A stretch of 64,000 bases of DNA from Microbulbifer bruguierae (GTDB lineage: Bacteria > Pseudomonadota > Gammaproteobacteria > Pseudomonadales > Cellvibrionaceae): assembly GCF_029869925.1 (NCBI RefSeq), contig NZ_CP118605.1, positions 1,862,001 to 1,926,000 of the forward strand, written 5' to 3'. A model generated the notes under the pieces. The model made no database searches. It was not told where the DNA came from and worked only from the letters and a program-made list of their open reading frames with translations. The translations under genes and the position numbers were made by a program. Below, one piece after another: positions 46,376-55,660 of this stretch. The stretch's first letter is position 1; each line of letters opens with the position of its first letter.

Positions 46376-46744
46376 TTAAATAACTTCGGGAGCCAGTGAG
46401 ATGATCTTCATGAACTTCTCACCGCGCAGCTCGCGAGTTACCGGGCCAAAAATACGGGTGCCGACCGGAGCAAGGTTCTGGTTCAGCAACACCGCTGCGT
46501 TATCGTCAAACTTGATCAGGGAACCGTCGGTACGGCGAACACCTTTTTTGGTGCGAACCACAACCGCGTTCATAACCTGACCCTTTTTTACTTTACCGCG
46601 AGGAATTGCTTCCTTAACGGTTACCTTGATGATGTCGCCAACGCCAGCGTAGCGACGGTGGGAGCCGCCCAGCACCTTGATGCACATGACACGGCGAGCC
46701 CCACTGTTATCGGCTACTTCTAAGTAGGATTCTGCTTGAATCAT
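46376..46744 (-). CDS. rplN: 50S ribosomal protein L14
   Basis: 122 residues. [40 protein letters not shown] and [13 protein letters not shown] are diagnostic. First gene of the spc set; a perfect hairpin lies directly before its ribosome-binding site GGAGAGG. Confidence 0.98.
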   Translation of the reverse strand: MIQAESYLEVADNSGARRVMCIKVLGGSHRRYAGVGDIIKVTVKEAIPRGKVKKGQVMNAVVVRTKKGVRRTDGSLIKFDDNAAVLLNQNLAPVGTRIFGPVTRELRGEKFMKIISLAPEVI

Positions 46745-46755
46745 TGTTCCTCTCC

Positions 46756-46775
46756 GAAGACCTTTCTAGGTCTTC
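46756..46775 (-). promoter_or_regulatory. Hairpin between rpsQ and rplN
   Basis: GAAGACCT and AGGTCTTC form a perfect 8-base stem with a TTCT loop, ending just before the GGAGAGG of rplN. It marks the S10/spc junction. No U-tract, so processing or translational control is likelier than termination. Confidence 0.6.
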
Positions 46776-46800
46776 ACAGTCAATGTCAATGCGCTAGGGG

Positions 46801-47064
46801 TTAAACCTTCGCCGCACGCTCTACAATTTTCTGCAAGGACCAGGATTTGCTCTTGGACAGCGGACGAGATTCTTCAATGGTTACGACATCACCGATGCCG
46901 CACTCATTGTTTTCGTCGTGTGCCTTGAGCTTGGTGGACTTGCTCACGATTTTGCCGTAGATCGGGTGCTTAACACGGCGCTCGATCAAAACGGTGATGG
47001 TTTTATCCATCTTGTCACTCACGACCTTGCCGGTCAGAGTCCGCTTCAGTTGTGCTTCAGCCAT
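46801..47064 (-). CDS. rpsQ: 30S ribosomal protein S17
   Basis: 87 residues. [20 protein letters not shown] and [20 protein letters not shown] are diagnostic OB-fold blocks. Last gene of the S10 set. Confidence 0.98.
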   Translation of the reverse strand: MAEAQLKRTLTGKVVSDKMDKTITVLIERRVKHPIYGKIVSKSTKLKAHDENNECGIGDVVTIEESRPLSKSKSWSLQKIVERAAKV

Positions 47065-47066
47065 GA

Positions 47067-47258
47067 TTAATTACCTGCCTTCTCGGTCAACACAGTCTTA
47101 ATGCGAGCAATGTCGCGACGAGTCTGCTTCAGCAGATGGGTCTGAGTCAGCTGACCGGTGGACTTCTGCATACGCAGCTTAAACTGTGCTTCAAGCTGGC
47201 TCAGCAGTTCCTGGTTCAGTTCTTCAACTGACTTTGAGCGTAGATCTGCAGTCTTCAT
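47067..47258 (-). CDS. rpmC: 50S ribosomal protein L29
   Basis: 63 residues from the ATG at 47258 ([19 protein letters not shown]), which shares its A with the rplP stop (TGATG). A two-helix protein; [20 protein letters not shown] is conserved. Confidence 0.97.
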   Translation of the reverse strand: MKTADLRSKSVEELNQELLSQLEAQFKLRMQKSTGQLTQTHLLKQTRRDIARIKTVLTEKAGN

Positions 47259-47671
47259 CACATCACCGAACGCTTAACGAAAGTTGTTTTTACAGGCAGC
47301 TTGGCTGCGGCGAGTTCAAATGCTTCGCGAGCCAGTTCTTCGGAAACGCCTTCCATTTCATAGAGGACTTTTCCTGGTTGAATCTGGGCAACCCAGTATT
47401 CAACGCCACCCTTACCTTTACCCATCCGAACCTCGAGAGGTTTGTTGGTGATGGGCTTGTCCGGAAACACACGAATCCAGATCTTACCGCCACGCTTAAC
47501 GTGACGAGTCATTGCGCGACGAGCCGCTTCGATCTGACGCGCAGTAATGCGTCCACGACCGATGGCCTTGAGGCCGAACTCGCCAAAGCTCACTTTAGAG
47601 CCGCGCTGGGAAAGACCGCGGTTGCGACCCTTCTGTACCTTGCGGAATTTTGTACGCTTCGGTTGTAGCAT
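47258..47671 (-). CDS. rplP: 50S ribosomal protein L16
   Basis: 137 residues. [36 protein letters not shown] and [19 protein letters not shown] identify L16, which sits near the A-site. Overlaps the start of rpmC by one base. Confidence 0.98.
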   Translation of the reverse strand: MLQPKRTKFRKVQKGRNRGLSQRGSKVSFGEFGLKAIGRGRITARQIEAARRAMTRHVKRGGKIWIRVFPDKPITNKPLEVRMGKGKGGVEYWVAQIQPGKVLYEMEGVSEELAREAFELAAAKLPVKTTFVKRSVM

Positions 47672-47682
47672 CTGCGCACCCC

Positions 47683-48363
47683 TTACTTAGCAGCTTTTTT
47701 GCGAGACTTCGCTGGCTTCTCTTCGGGGATTTCGTCACCGATGACTTCGCCTTTGAAGATCCAAACTTTCACACCGATGATGCCGTAGGTAGTACTGGCT
47801 TCATAAGTGCCGTAGTCGATGTTGGCACGCAGAGTGTGCAGAGGTACACGACCCTCACGGTACCATTCGGTACGCGCGATCTCGGCGCCGCCCAGACGGC
47901 CGCTAACCTGGATCTTGATACCTTCAGCGCCCTGGCGCATAGCGTTCTGTACGGCACGCTTCATAGCGCGACGGAACATAACGCGACGCTCCAGCTGCTG
48001 AGCAACGTTCTGGGCTACCAGAGTGGCGTCCAGATCCGGCTTGCGCACTTCTTCGATGTCGATGTGCACCGGCACACCCATCTGGGCGCTAACGTCGTTG
48101 CGCAGACGCTCTACGTCTTCACCTTTTTTACCGATCACGATACCCGGACGCGCAGTGTGAATGGTCACACGAGCGGTGTTGGCCGGACGTTCGATCTCGA
48201 TGCGGCTCACGGAAGCGTGGGCCAGTTTTTTGCGAATGTATTCGCGAACTTTCAGATCCGTGTACAGCTTGTCTGCGTACTCGTCGCTGCCGGCATACCA
48301 AACAGAGGTATGCTTTTTAACGATACCCAGACGAATGCCGGTAGGATGTACTTTTTGTCCCAT
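47683..48363 (-). CDS. rpsC: 30S ribosomal protein S3
   Basis: 226 residues. [20 protein letters not shown] start; the KH domain loop is [15 protein letters not shown] (~74-88); the C-terminal domain has [20 protein letters not shown]. The basic tail is [11 protein letters not shown]. Confidence 0.98.
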   Translation of the reverse strand: MGQKVHPTGIRLGIVKKHTSVWYAGSDEYADKLYTDLKVREYIRKKLAHASVSRIEIERPANTARVTIHTARPGIVIGKKGEDVERLRNDVSAQMGVPVHIDIEEVRKPDLDATLVAQNVAQQLERRVMFRRAMKRAVQNAMRQGAEGIKIQVSGRLGGAEIARTEWYREGRVPLHTLRANIDYGTYEASTTYGIIGVKVWIFKGEVIGDEIPEEKPAKSRKKAAK

Positions 48364-48382
48364 GGTTTTCTCGCCTGTCCTG

Positions 48383-48715
48383 TTATTTCTCGGCTACTTT
48401 CACAGTGATGTGACAAGTACGCTTCAGAATACGATCGGCACGACCTTTGGCACGCGGCTTAATGCGCTTCATAGTCATACCCTCATCCACGAAGATGGTG
48501 GAAACCTTCAGCTCGTCGACGTCGGCACCTTCGTTGTGCTCGGCGTTGGCGATTGCAGATTCCAGAACCTTCTTGACGATCGCAGCACCTTTCTTGTGAC
48601 TGAAAGCCAGGATATCCAGGGCTTCCTCGACACCTTTGCCGCGGATCTGATCAGCTACCAGACGCGCTTTCTGTGCCGACAGACGAGCACCGCGTAATTT
48701 TGCTTGTACTTCCAT
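48383..48715 (-). CDS. rplV: 50S ribosomal protein L22
   Basis: 110 residues. [20 protein letters not shown] start and the exit-tunnel hairpin region [20 protein letters not shown], without the deletions or changes known from macrolide-resistant strains as far as can be judged by eye. Confidence 0.98.
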   Translation of the reverse strand: MEVQAKLRGARLSAQKARLVADQIRGKGVEEALDILAFSHKKGAAIVKKVLESAIANAEHNEGADVDELKVSTIFVDEGMTMKRIKPRAKGRADRILKRTCHITVKVAEK

Positions 48716-48730
48716 CTCTATAACCTCGGC

Positions 48731-49009
48731 TTAGCGCTTCTTCGCTTTCTTGTCCGCGGCGTGGCCACGGTAAGTGCGGGTAGCTGCGAATTCACCCAGT
48801 TTGTGGCCAACCATTTCTTCGTTGACCAGTACGGGCACGTGTTGACGACCGTTGTGCACGGCAATCGTCAGGCCCACCATTTCCGGCATAATCATGGAAC
48901 GGCGGGACCAGGTTTTAATCGGCCGGCGATCATTGGCTTCGATCGCTGCCTCCACCTTCTTGATCAGATGCAGATCAATAAAGGGACCTTTCTTTAATGA
49001 GCGTGGCAC
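48731..49009 (-). CDS. rpsS: 30S ribosomal protein S19
   Basis: 92 residues. [40 protein letters not shown] and [20 protein letters not shown] are diagnostic. Confidence 0.98.
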   Translation of the reverse strand: MPRSLKKGPFIDLHLIKKVEAAIEANDRRPIKTWSRRSMIMPEMVGLTIAVHNGRQHVPVLVNEEMVGHKLGEFAATRTYRGHAADKKAKKR

Positions 49010-49046
49010 TGTCGATTCCTCTCTAGCAGCTCAGACATCGCGCGGC

Positions 49047-49871
49047 TTATTTGCCGCGACGACGTACTATCATGTTGTCGGTGCGCTTGTTCTTACGCGT
49101 TTTCTTACCCTTGGTCGGAACGCCCCAAGGTGTCACTGGGTGACGACCACCGGAGGTACGACCTTCACCACCACCATGCGGGTGGTCTACCGGGTTCATC
49201 GCCACACCGCGAACGGTAGGACGAACACCGCGCCAGCGTTTGGCACCAGCTTTACCCAGCTTGCGCAGGCTGTGCTCAGAGTTGCTCACTTCACCCAGGG
49301 TGGCGCGACACTCAGACAGAACTTTACGCATTTCACCAGAACGCAAACGAATGGTCGCGTACTGACCTTCACGGGCAACCAGCTGAACAGAGGCACCGGC
49401 AGAGCGGGCCAGCTGAGCACCTTTACCAGGCTTCAGCTCGATACCGTGAATCACGGAACCAACCGGGATGTTGCGCAGCGGCAGGGTGTTACCTACAGCG
49501 ATAGGCGCAGCGTCGCCAGATTGGATCTTGGCACCAGCTTTCAGGCCTTTCGGTGCAAGGATGTAACGACGCTCACCGTCGGCGTAGCACACCAGGGCGA
49601 TGTGCGCAGTACGGTTCGGATCGTATTCCAGACGCTCAACGGTGGCTGGAATGCCATCTTTATTGCGCTTGAAATCCACCATACGGTAGTGATGCTTGTG
49701 ACCACCACCGATATGACGGGTGGTAATGCGACCGTTATTGTTACGGCCACCGGTCTTGGACTTCTTCTCAACCAGCGGAGCGTAAGGCGCACCTTTGTGC
49801 AGGTCAGAGTTAACAACCTTAACCAGGTGACGACGGCCAGCAGAGGTCGGTTTTGTTTTTACAATAGCCAT
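49047..49871 (-). CDS. rplB: 50S ribosomal protein L2
   Basis: 274 residues. [20 protein letters not shown] start, and the peptidyl-transferase-proximal [20 protein letters not shown] with its conserved His near residue 229. Confidence 0.98.
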   Translation of the reverse strand: MAIVKTKPTSAGRRHLVKVVNSDLHKGAPYAPLVEKKSKTGGRNNNGRITTRHIGGGHKHHYRMVDFKRNKDGIPATVERLEYDPNRTAHIALVCYADGERRYILAPKGLKAGAKIQSGDAAPIAVGNTLPLRNIPVGSVIHGIELKPGKGAQLARSAGASVQLVAREGQYATIRLRSGEMRKVLSECRATLGEVSNSEHSLRKLGKAGAKRWRGVRPTVRGVAMNPVDHPHGGGEGRTSGGRHPVTPWGVPTKGKKTRKNKRTDNMIVRRRGK

Positions 49872-49885
49872 TGTAACTTTCCCCT

Positions 49886-50182
49886 TTACTCAGCAGCTTC
49901 GAAGTTGATGTCGCTGCCTTCGGCCAGTCGAACGTAGGCTTTTTTCCAATCATTGCGCTGACCCATGCCGTAGCGGGTGCGCTTGGTTTTGCCTTTTACG
50001 TTCACGGTGCGAACCTGTTCAACGGAAACGTTGAACAGCTTTTCTACCGCGGCCTTGATATCGGCCTTGGAAGCGTCGGTGGTAACTTTGAACACTACCT
50101 GGTTAGCGGCGTCCGCCAGACCAGCAGCTTTCTCGGAAATTACCGGGCCCAGCAGTACTTTGTAGAGTCGCTCTTGGATCAT
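49886..50182 (-). CDS. rplW: 50S ribosomal protein L23
   Basis: 98 residues. [20 protein letters not shown] and [21 protein letters not shown]. Docking site at the tunnel exit. Its start overlaps the end of rplD by four bases. Confidence 0.98.
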   Translation of the reverse strand: MIQERLYKVLLGPVISEKAAGLADAANQVVFKVTTDASKADIKAAVEKLFNVSVEQVRTVNVKGKTKRTRYGMGQRNDWKKAYVRLAEGSDINFEAAE

Positions 50183-50793
50183 CCCAGCACCTCATCAATT
50201 TTCTTGAGTGCAGAAACGGTAACCACGACCTTGTCAAAGCGAATCAGGCTTACCGGATCGATTGCCTGTACATCGCGAACATCGATCTTGTGCAGGTTGC
50301 GCGCGGCCAGGTAGAGGTTTTCATTTACCTCTTCGGTCACGATCAACGCATCAGACAGATCGTACTGTGCCAGTTTGGTTACCAGCTGTTTGGTCTTCGG
50401 CGCGTCAACGTCGAAAGACTCAACTACAACCAGGCGCTCCTGACGAGCCAGCTCGGAGAGAATGCAGCGCAGTGCAGCGCGGTACATTTTCTTGTTGAGC
50501 TTGACGCTGTGATCACGGGGTTCAGCAGCGAAAGTTACACCACCAGAACGCCACAGCGGGCTGCGAATAGTACCGGCACGAGCACGGCCAGTACCTTTTT
50601 GGCGCCAAGGCTTCTTGCCGCCACCGGAAACCGCAGCGCGGTTTTTCTGAGCCTTGGTACCCTGACGAGCGCCAGCCATATAGGCGACAACTGCCTGGTG
50701 CACCAGGTCCTGATTGAATTCACGACCGAAAGCCACTTCAGAAACTGCAACAGTGCCTTTAGCGCCTTCGGGAGTAGCGATATTCAGTTCCAT
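50179..50793 (-). CDS. rplD: 50S ribosomal protein L4
   Basis: 204 residues. The tunnel loop [20 protein letters not shown] and [20 protein letters not shown] are intact. In enterobacteria L4 represses the S10 operon through a leader structure; the leader here is much shorter, about 70 bases. Confidence 0.98.
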   Translation of the reverse strand: MELNIATPEGAKGTVAVSEVAFGREFNQDLVHQAVVAYMAGARQGTKAQKNRAAVSGGGKKPWRQKGTGRARAGTIRSPLWRSGGVTFAAEPRDHSVKLNKKMYRAALRCILSELARQERLVVVESFDVDAPKTKQLVTKLAQYDLSDALIVTEEVNENLYLAARNLHKIDVRDVQAIDPVSLIRFDKVVVTVSALKKIDEVLG

Positions 50794-50811
50794 ATCTATT
50801 TCCCCTCAGAC

Positions 50812-51447
50812 TTAGGCTTTAACGGCCGGACGAACGATTACATTACCGCCGGGCGCGCCAGGAACGGCACCTTTAACCAGCAGCAAGTTACGCTCGGCGT
50901 CCACACGAACTACTTCCAGGTTTTGCGTGGTAACACGCTCGGCACCCATGTGACCGGCCATTTTCTTGCCTTTCCACACGCGGCCAGGAGTCTGGCACTG
51001 ACCGATAGAACCGGGAGCGCGGTGAGACAGAGAGTTACCGTGAGTAGCGTCTTGGGTACGGAAGTTCCAGCGTTTGATACCGCCCTGGAAACCTTTACCT
51101 TTGGAAGTGCCGGTTACGTCAATCTTCTGACCAGCTTCAAAGCCAGCAACAGTGATTTCAGAACCGATTTCGAAGGACTCTTCAGAACCGTCAGTACGCA
51201 GTTCGAAAAGAGCAGAGCCAGCCTCAGTGTTGGCTTTGGCGAAGTGGCCCGCTTGGGGCTTGGAGACACGGGAAGCTTTACGGGAACCCACAGTTACCTG
51301 AACCGCGGAGTAGCCATCAGTTTCCAGAGTTTTCACCTGAGTGACGCGATTCGGAGCTACCTCGATAACAGTTACCGGGATAGACGCGCCGTCTTCAGTG
51401 AAGATGCGAGTCATGCCGCTCTTGCGGCCGACAATACCTATAGTCAT
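50812..51447 (-). CDS. rplC: 50S ribosomal protein L3
   Basis: 211 residues. [20 protein letters not shown] start, then [17 protein letters not shown] and [20 protein letters not shown] with the Gln that PrmB methylates in many gammaproteobacteria (GQCQTPGRV). Second gene of the S10 operon, 110 bases after rpsJ. Confidence 0.98.
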   Translation of the reverse strand: MTIGIVGRKSGMTRIFTEDGASIPVTVIEVAPNRVTQVKTLETDGYSAVQVTVGSRKASRVSKPQAGHFAKANTEAGSALFELRTDGSEESFEIGSEITVAGFEAGQKIDVTGTSKGKGFQGGIKRWNFRTQDATHGNSLSHRAPGSIGQCQTPGRVWKGKKMAGHMGAERVTTQNLEVVRVDAERNLLLVKGAVPGAPGGNVIVRPAVKA

Positions 51448-51557
51448 CTTTTCAACCTCTCAGTGCACGGGGCTTTAACCCACTGCGGCCGCCCAATTTC
51501 AGAGCGTTACACTACCCAGACCTTTTTCGCCTGGGATTCGGTAGTTAATTTGAAGTG

Positions 51558-51869
51558 TTAGCCGAGACTGATCTGAACCTCAACACCGGCCGCCAGATCG
51601 AGCTTCATCAGCGCGTCGACGGTTTTCTCGGTAGGCTCGACGATGTCCAGCAAACGCTTGTGAGTACGAATCTCGTACTGGTCACGCGCGTCTTTGTTGA
51701 CGTGCGGAGAAATCAGTACGGTGTACTTCTCTTTACGAGTCGGCAGCGGAATGGGACCGCGTACTTGAGCGCCAGTGCGCTTGGCCGTCTCTACGATCTC
51801 CTGAGTAGATGTGTCAATCAGCTTGTGATCGAACGCCTTCAGGCGAATTCGGATGCGTTGACCCTGCAT
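51558..51869 (-). CDS. rpsJ: 30S ribosomal protein S10 / NusE
   Basis: 103 residues from the ATG at 51869 ([19 protein letters not shown]), the length of E. coli S10; GGAG lies about 9 bases upstream. [20 protein letters not shown] and [20 protein letters not shown] are intact. First gene of the S10 operon; also the NusB partner in antitermination. Confidence 0.97.
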   Translation of the reverse strand: MQGQRIRIRLKAFDHKLIDTSTQEIVETAKRTGAQVRGPIPLPTRKEKYTVLISPHVNKDARDQYEIRTHKRLLDIVEPTEKTVDALMKLDLAAGVEVQISLG

Positions 51870-51904
51870 GGAATCAAACTCCAATCAATAAAACCAAAGA
51901 ACGT

Positions 51905-51937
51905 CCTTTTGCACAGCCCCGAGGGCGGGCGAAAAGG
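51905..51937 (-). promoter_or_regulatory. 5'-terminal hairpin in the S10 leader
   Basis: CCTTTT (minus, 51937-51932) pairs with AAAAGG (51910-51905), closing an inner GCCC/GGGC stem. By the promoter position it falls within the first few nucleotides of the transcript. Confidence 0.5.
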
Positions 51938-51944
51938 AGCGCGA

Positions 51945-51973
51945 AGTCTACGGGTGATTATTTGATCTGTCAA
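51945..51973 (-). promoter_or_regulatory. Sigma-70 promoter of the S10 operon
   Basis: Minus strand: perfect TTGACA (51973-51968), 17-base spacer, TAGACT (51950-51945). Expected start near 51938, about 70 bases before the rpsJ ATG. Confidence 0.88.
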
Positions 51974-52078
51974 CCGCCAGGGAGAATGAAAAACCGCCAA
52001 TGGAGTGCGGGCGGTGGCGGCGCGAATCTACACTAAGAGAAAGCGCTCTCAGGGCGCACAAACCGGGAGGGCAACACT

Positions 52079-52555
52079 ATGACCATGGCCACAACTGTCA
52101 GTCAATATTTAAATGAACATTCAGTCCACTACCGGGTTATCCCCCATGACCATAGCGCCACAAGCCGTGAAAGCGCACACAAGGCCGGACTGAGGGAAGA
52201 CACCGTTGCTAAAGCCATTCTGCTTGAGGACGACCAGGGCCTGGTAATGGCGATCATCCCCTCGAGCAGCAGCCTGGACATGCGCGCAGTGCACGATGAA
52301 ACCGGGCGCAACCAGCTCGAAATGGTAAAAGAAACCGAATTCGGCGAGATCTTCAGCGACTGCGAAGTCGGTGCCCTGCCACCACTGGGACCCGCGTATG
52401 GTATCACCACCCTGGTCGACAGCAGCCTGGATCTTTGCGATACGGTTTATCTGGAGTCGGGAGATCACGAATCGCTGGTGGCAATGGACGGTCGCGACTT
52501 CAACCAGCTGATGGCGGGATGCATCCATTGCGATCTGAGTAAAGACTGGTTCTGA
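52079..52555 (+). CDS. YbaK/ProX-type aminoacyl-tRNA deacylase domain protein
   Basis: 158 residues. GGGAGG lies 7 bases before the ATG. HYRVIPHDHSATSRESAHKAGLREDTVAKAILLEDDQGLVMAII and DCEVGALPPLGPAYGI, seen as short blocks KAILLEDDQG and GALPPLGPAYGI, match the YbaK/EbsC fold, with the Lys after VA being the usual catalytic-site residue and the GxxPP loop present. These enzymes hydrolyse mischarged tRNAs such as Cys- or Ala-tRNA(Pro). In some relatives this domain is fused to an HDOD domain; here it stands alone. Divergent from the S10 operon. Confidence 0.88.
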   Translation: MTMATTVSQYLNEHSVHYRVIPHDHSATSRESAHKAGLREDTVAKAILLEDDQGLVMAIIPSSSSLDMRAVHDETGRNQLEMVKETEFGEIFSDCEVGALPPLGPAYGITTLVDSSLDLCDTVYLESGDHESLVAMDGRDFNQLMAGCIHCDLSKDWF

Positions 52556-52823
52556 CGCCCCCCCCTAATCGGGCCCGACATAATACAAGCCCCTGCGCAC
52601 CTCTGCGCAGTGGGCGACGTCCATGCATGAACGCCAAACGCCCCACCCCAAAACGAACCGCCGACACCTCTTTCGTCCAAGTAGTGTGACAACGGGCACC
52701 AATCCAGCGCCTGTAGCAGAAACTTCACAACCCCTGCACTTGCAATTCACTACCTGCGACCACCCTGCTCGCGGCGTTACCACCACACCACGATATCCAC
52801 ATAACCAGATAAGGATGCGACTT

Positions 52824-54326
52824 ATGGACAATCAGCAGCAGGGGAACCCAACCCAACAGAAACAAGAAAGCACGCAACTCAGCCGCCGGAGCTTTGTGCG
52901 CACCGGCGTGATGGGCAGCGCCGCCAGCCTCGCCTTTGCCGCCCTCGCCAGCCGGGTTGAAGCCGGTAACGGGCGCAACCCAGACCACAATAAGGGTAAC
53001 GACAACCCCCATCACAACCGCCCCCAAAGCGCAGACTACGGGCCTCTGAAGCCCACCAAATGTATGGCAACGGGGCTTAGCCTACTCGCCCTGCCGACGG
53101 GCTTTGACTACCTGTCGTTCGGCTGGACCGGGCAACGGATGGACGATGGCCGTCCCACCCCTACCGATCACGACGGCATGGCCGTTTGCGGGCGCCGCGG
53201 CACAACCATCGCCATGGTACGCAACCACGAACTGAGCGCCCAGGAAGGCACACAGTGCCTGGTCGAGGGAGGCATGTACGACCCCGCGGAGTACGGCGGC
53301 ACCACCACCCTGGAATTCGACCTCAAGCTCGGCCAGTTTACCCGCTGCTACACCAGCCTCGGCGGCACTATCCGCAACTGCGCCGGCGGCCCCACCCCCT
53401 GGAGCTCGTGGATTTCCTGTGAGGAGACCTTCCACACCTGGCGAGACGACGGATACAACCACGGCTACCTCTTTGACGTACCAGCGTTTGGCACCAGCAG
53501 CGGCCAGCCCATCCGGGCCGCAGGGCGCTTTTCCCACGAGGCAGTGGCGGTAGACCCACATACCGGCGTGGTCTATGAGACCGAAGACGCTGGCAGCAGT
53601 GCCTTCTACAAATACGTCCAGCCCGGCGCAGGAGAGCGCAGCTGGCGTGGCCGCTGGCATAAAGGCGAAACCCTGCGCGATGGCGGCCAGCTTTACGCAA
53701 TGGTGGTGAAGGGCACACCGTCTATGGATCTGCGCGGTGGTTTCACCCCCGGTGACACCTTTGATGTGACCTGGGAGCTAGTGACAGATCCCGAGGGAAT
53801 ACACGGTCGCGCATTCGACTCGGCACCCACCGCGGCCGTAATCAGCCGCGGTGAAGGCTGCTGGGAAGATGGAGGTAACATTTATTTCGTGTCCACCAAT
53901 GGTGGCGCCGCACGCCTGGGGCAGATCTGGATGTACAACCCGCGCAACGAAACCCTGAGCCTGGTGTTCGAATCCACCGACGCATCCGATGTCGACGGTC
54001 CGGACAATATCGCCATCAGCCCGCGGGGCGGCATCATCATGTGCGAAGACGGCAGCTCCGACCCCAAACGGATGGTCGGGCTCAGCCGCGCCGGCGAGAC
54101 CTTCCCATTCGCAGAAAATCGTATTCAACTGGCGGAGGGGGACCTGGATCTGATCGACAGTATTTATCCCGGCACCAAAGCCAACTTTCAAGACAACCCG
54201 ATTGGTGATTACCGCTCGCGGGAGTGGGCCGGTGCGACCTTTTACGGTGACTGGCTGTTTGCGAATATCCAGTCGCCCGGTGTGACCTTCGCCATTCGCG
54301 GTCCCTGGAAAAAAGGCTGCCTCTGA
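52824..54326 (+). CDS. Tat-exported PhoX-like (DUF839) protein
   Basis: 500 residues from the ATG at 52824, with AAGGA 8 bases upstream; the open frame runs on to 52623 but without conserved-looking residues. The twin-arginine signal is SRRSFVRTGVMGSAASLAFAALASRVEA. The mature part has blocks expected of PhoX/DUF839: VRNHELS, GGTTTLEFD, GGTIRNCAGGPTPWSSWISCEET, RFSHEAVAVDP, VYETED, GEGCWEDGGNIYFVSTNGG and GPDNIAISPRGGIIMCEDG. PhoX is a calcium- and iron-dependent alkaline phosphatase; several metal-binding Glu/Asp candidates are present, but the substrate is not certain. A His/Asn-rich linker (residues ~50-75) follows the signal. Ends at a shared terminator facing tuf. Confidence 0.88.
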   Translation: MDNQQQGNPTQQKQESTQLSRRSFVRTGVMGSAASLAFAALASRVEAGNGRNPDHNKGNDNPHHNRPQSADYGPLKPTKCMATGLSLLALPTGFDYLSFGWTGQRMDDGRPTPTDHDGMAVCGRRGTTIAMVRNHELSAQEGTQCLVEGGMYDPAEYGGTTTLEFDLKLGQFTRCYTSLGGTIRNCAGGPTPWSSWISCEETFHTWRDDGYNHGYLFDVPAFGTSSGQPIRAAGRFSHEAVAVDPHTGVVYETEDAGSSAFYKYVQPGAGERSWRGRWHKGETLRDGGQLYAMVVKGTPSMDLRGGFTPGDTFDVTWELVTDPEGIHGRAFDSAPTAAVISRGEGCWEDGGNIYFVSTNGGAARLGQIWMYNPRNETLSLVFESTDASDVDGPDNIAISPRGGIIMCEDGSSDPKRMVGLSRAGETFPFAENRIQLAEGDLDLIDSIYPGTKANFQDNPIGDYRSREWAGATFYGDWLFANIQSPGVTFAIRGPWKKGCL

Positions 54327-54349
54327 ACCGGAACTTTTATTGAGGCCAT

Positions 54350-54383
54350 AAAAAAACCGCGGCGTTTCCGCCGCGGTTTTTTT
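54350..54383. terminator. Bidirectional terminator between phoX-like and tuf
   Basis: A run of seven A (54350-54356), stem CCGCGGCG (54357-54364), loop TTTC, stem CGCCGCGG (54369-54376) and seven T (54377-54383). A U-tract follows the stem on both strands, so it serves both convergent genes. Confidence 0.95.
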
Positions 54384-54404
54384 GATGCAGATCAGGAGTA
54401 AAAA

Positions 54405-55598
54405 TTACTCGACGATCTTGGCTACCACGCCAGCACCAACGGTACGGCCACCTTCGCGAATCGCGAAGCGCAGACCTTCTTCCATCGCGATCGGCGCGAT
54501 CAGGGTAACAACCATCTGTACGTTGTCGCCCGGCATTACCATCTCGGTACCTTCCGGCAGTTCACACGCACCCGTTACGTCGGTGGTACGGAAGTAGAAC
54601 TGAGGACGGTAGCCTTTGAAGAACGGGGTGTGACGACCACCTTCGTCCTTGGACAGTACGTACACTTCCGCTTCGAACTTGGTGTGCGGAGTGATGGAAC
54701 CCGGCTTGGCCAGTACCTGACCACGCTCTACTTCGTCACGCTTGGTGCCGCGCAGCAGGGCGCCGATGTTCTCACCAGCACGGCCTTCGTCCAGCAGCTT
54801 GCGGAACATTTCCACACCGGTACAGGTGGTGGTGGTGGTTTCTTTGATACCAACGATCTGGATTTCGTCACCAGTCTTGACGATACCACGCTCTACACGG
54901 CCGGTTACTACGGTACCGCGACCAGAGATGGAGAATACGTCTTCGATCGGCATCAGGAACGGCTTGTCGATAGCGCGCTCCGGCTCAGGAATGTAAGAAT
55001 CCAGAGTCTCAACCAGCTTCTTAACAGCAGTGGTACCCAGCTCGTTGTCGTCTTCGCCGTTCAGCGCCATCAGAGCAGAACCAACGATGATCGGGGTGTC
55101 GTCACCCGGGAACTCGTACTGGTCCAGAAGTTCGCGAACTTCCATTTCTACCAGTTCCAGCAGCTCTTCGTCGTCAACCATGTCGGCTTTGTTCAGGAAT
55201 ACCACGATGTACGGTACACCTACCTGACGGGACAGCAGGATGTGCTCACGAGTCTGCGGCATGGGGCCGTCTGCTGCGGAACATACCAGGATAGCGCCGT
55301 CCATCTGGGCAGCACCGGTGATCATGTTCTTAACGTAGTCGGCGTGTCCCGGGCAGTCTACGTGCGCGTAGTGGCGAGTCGGGGACTCGTACTCTACGTG
55401 AGAGGTAGAGATGGTGATACCGCGCTCACGCTCTTCCGGTGCATTGTCGATACCGTCAAAGGCAACAGCGGAGCCGCCCCATACTTCCGCACATACGCGA
55501 GTCAGCGCAGCGGTCAGGGTGGTTTTACCGTGGTCAACGTGACCGATGGTGCCCACGTTTACGTGGGGCTTGGAACGTTCAAACTTTTCTTTTGCCAT
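54405..55598 (-). CDS. tuf: Translation elongation factor Tu
   Basis: 397 residues, three longer than E. coli EF-Tu. G1 GHVDHGKTT, switch [10 protein letters not shown]3 DCPGHADY, G4 NKAD and G5 SAL are intact; domain III keeps VMPGDNVQM. Only one tuf copy is in the window; many relatives have a second near secE/nusG. Last gene of the str operon. Confidence 0.98.
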   Translation of the reverse strand: MAKEKFERSKPHVNVGTIGHVDHGKTTLTAALTRVCAEVWGGSAVAFDGIDNAPEERERGITISTSHVEYESPTRHYAHVDCPGHADYVKNMITGAAQMDGAILVCSAADGPMPQTREHILLSRQVGVPYIVVFLNKADMVDDEELLELVEMEVRELLDQYEFPGDDTPIIVGSALMALNGEDDNELGTTAVKKLVETLDSYIPEPERAIDKPFLMPIEDVFSISGRGTVVTGRVERGIVKTGDEIQIVGIKETTTTTCTGVEMFRKLLDEGRAGENIGALLRGTKRDEVERGQVLAKPGSITPHTKFEAEVYVLSKDEGGRHTPFFKGYRPQFYFRTTDVTGACELPEGTEMVMPGDNVQMVVTLIAPIAMEEGLRFAIREGGRTVGAGVVAKIVE

Positions 55599-55660
55599 CT
55601 TAGATGTCCTCTAGCTAAAAGAATTAAAAAGAGTAAACCTTAGCGTTATTACCTTGAGAA

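Noticed and set aside
52623..52823. Upstream extension of the PhoX-like gene
   Set aside because: It would bury the twin-arginine signal; the ATG at 52824 has a proper ribosome-binding site.
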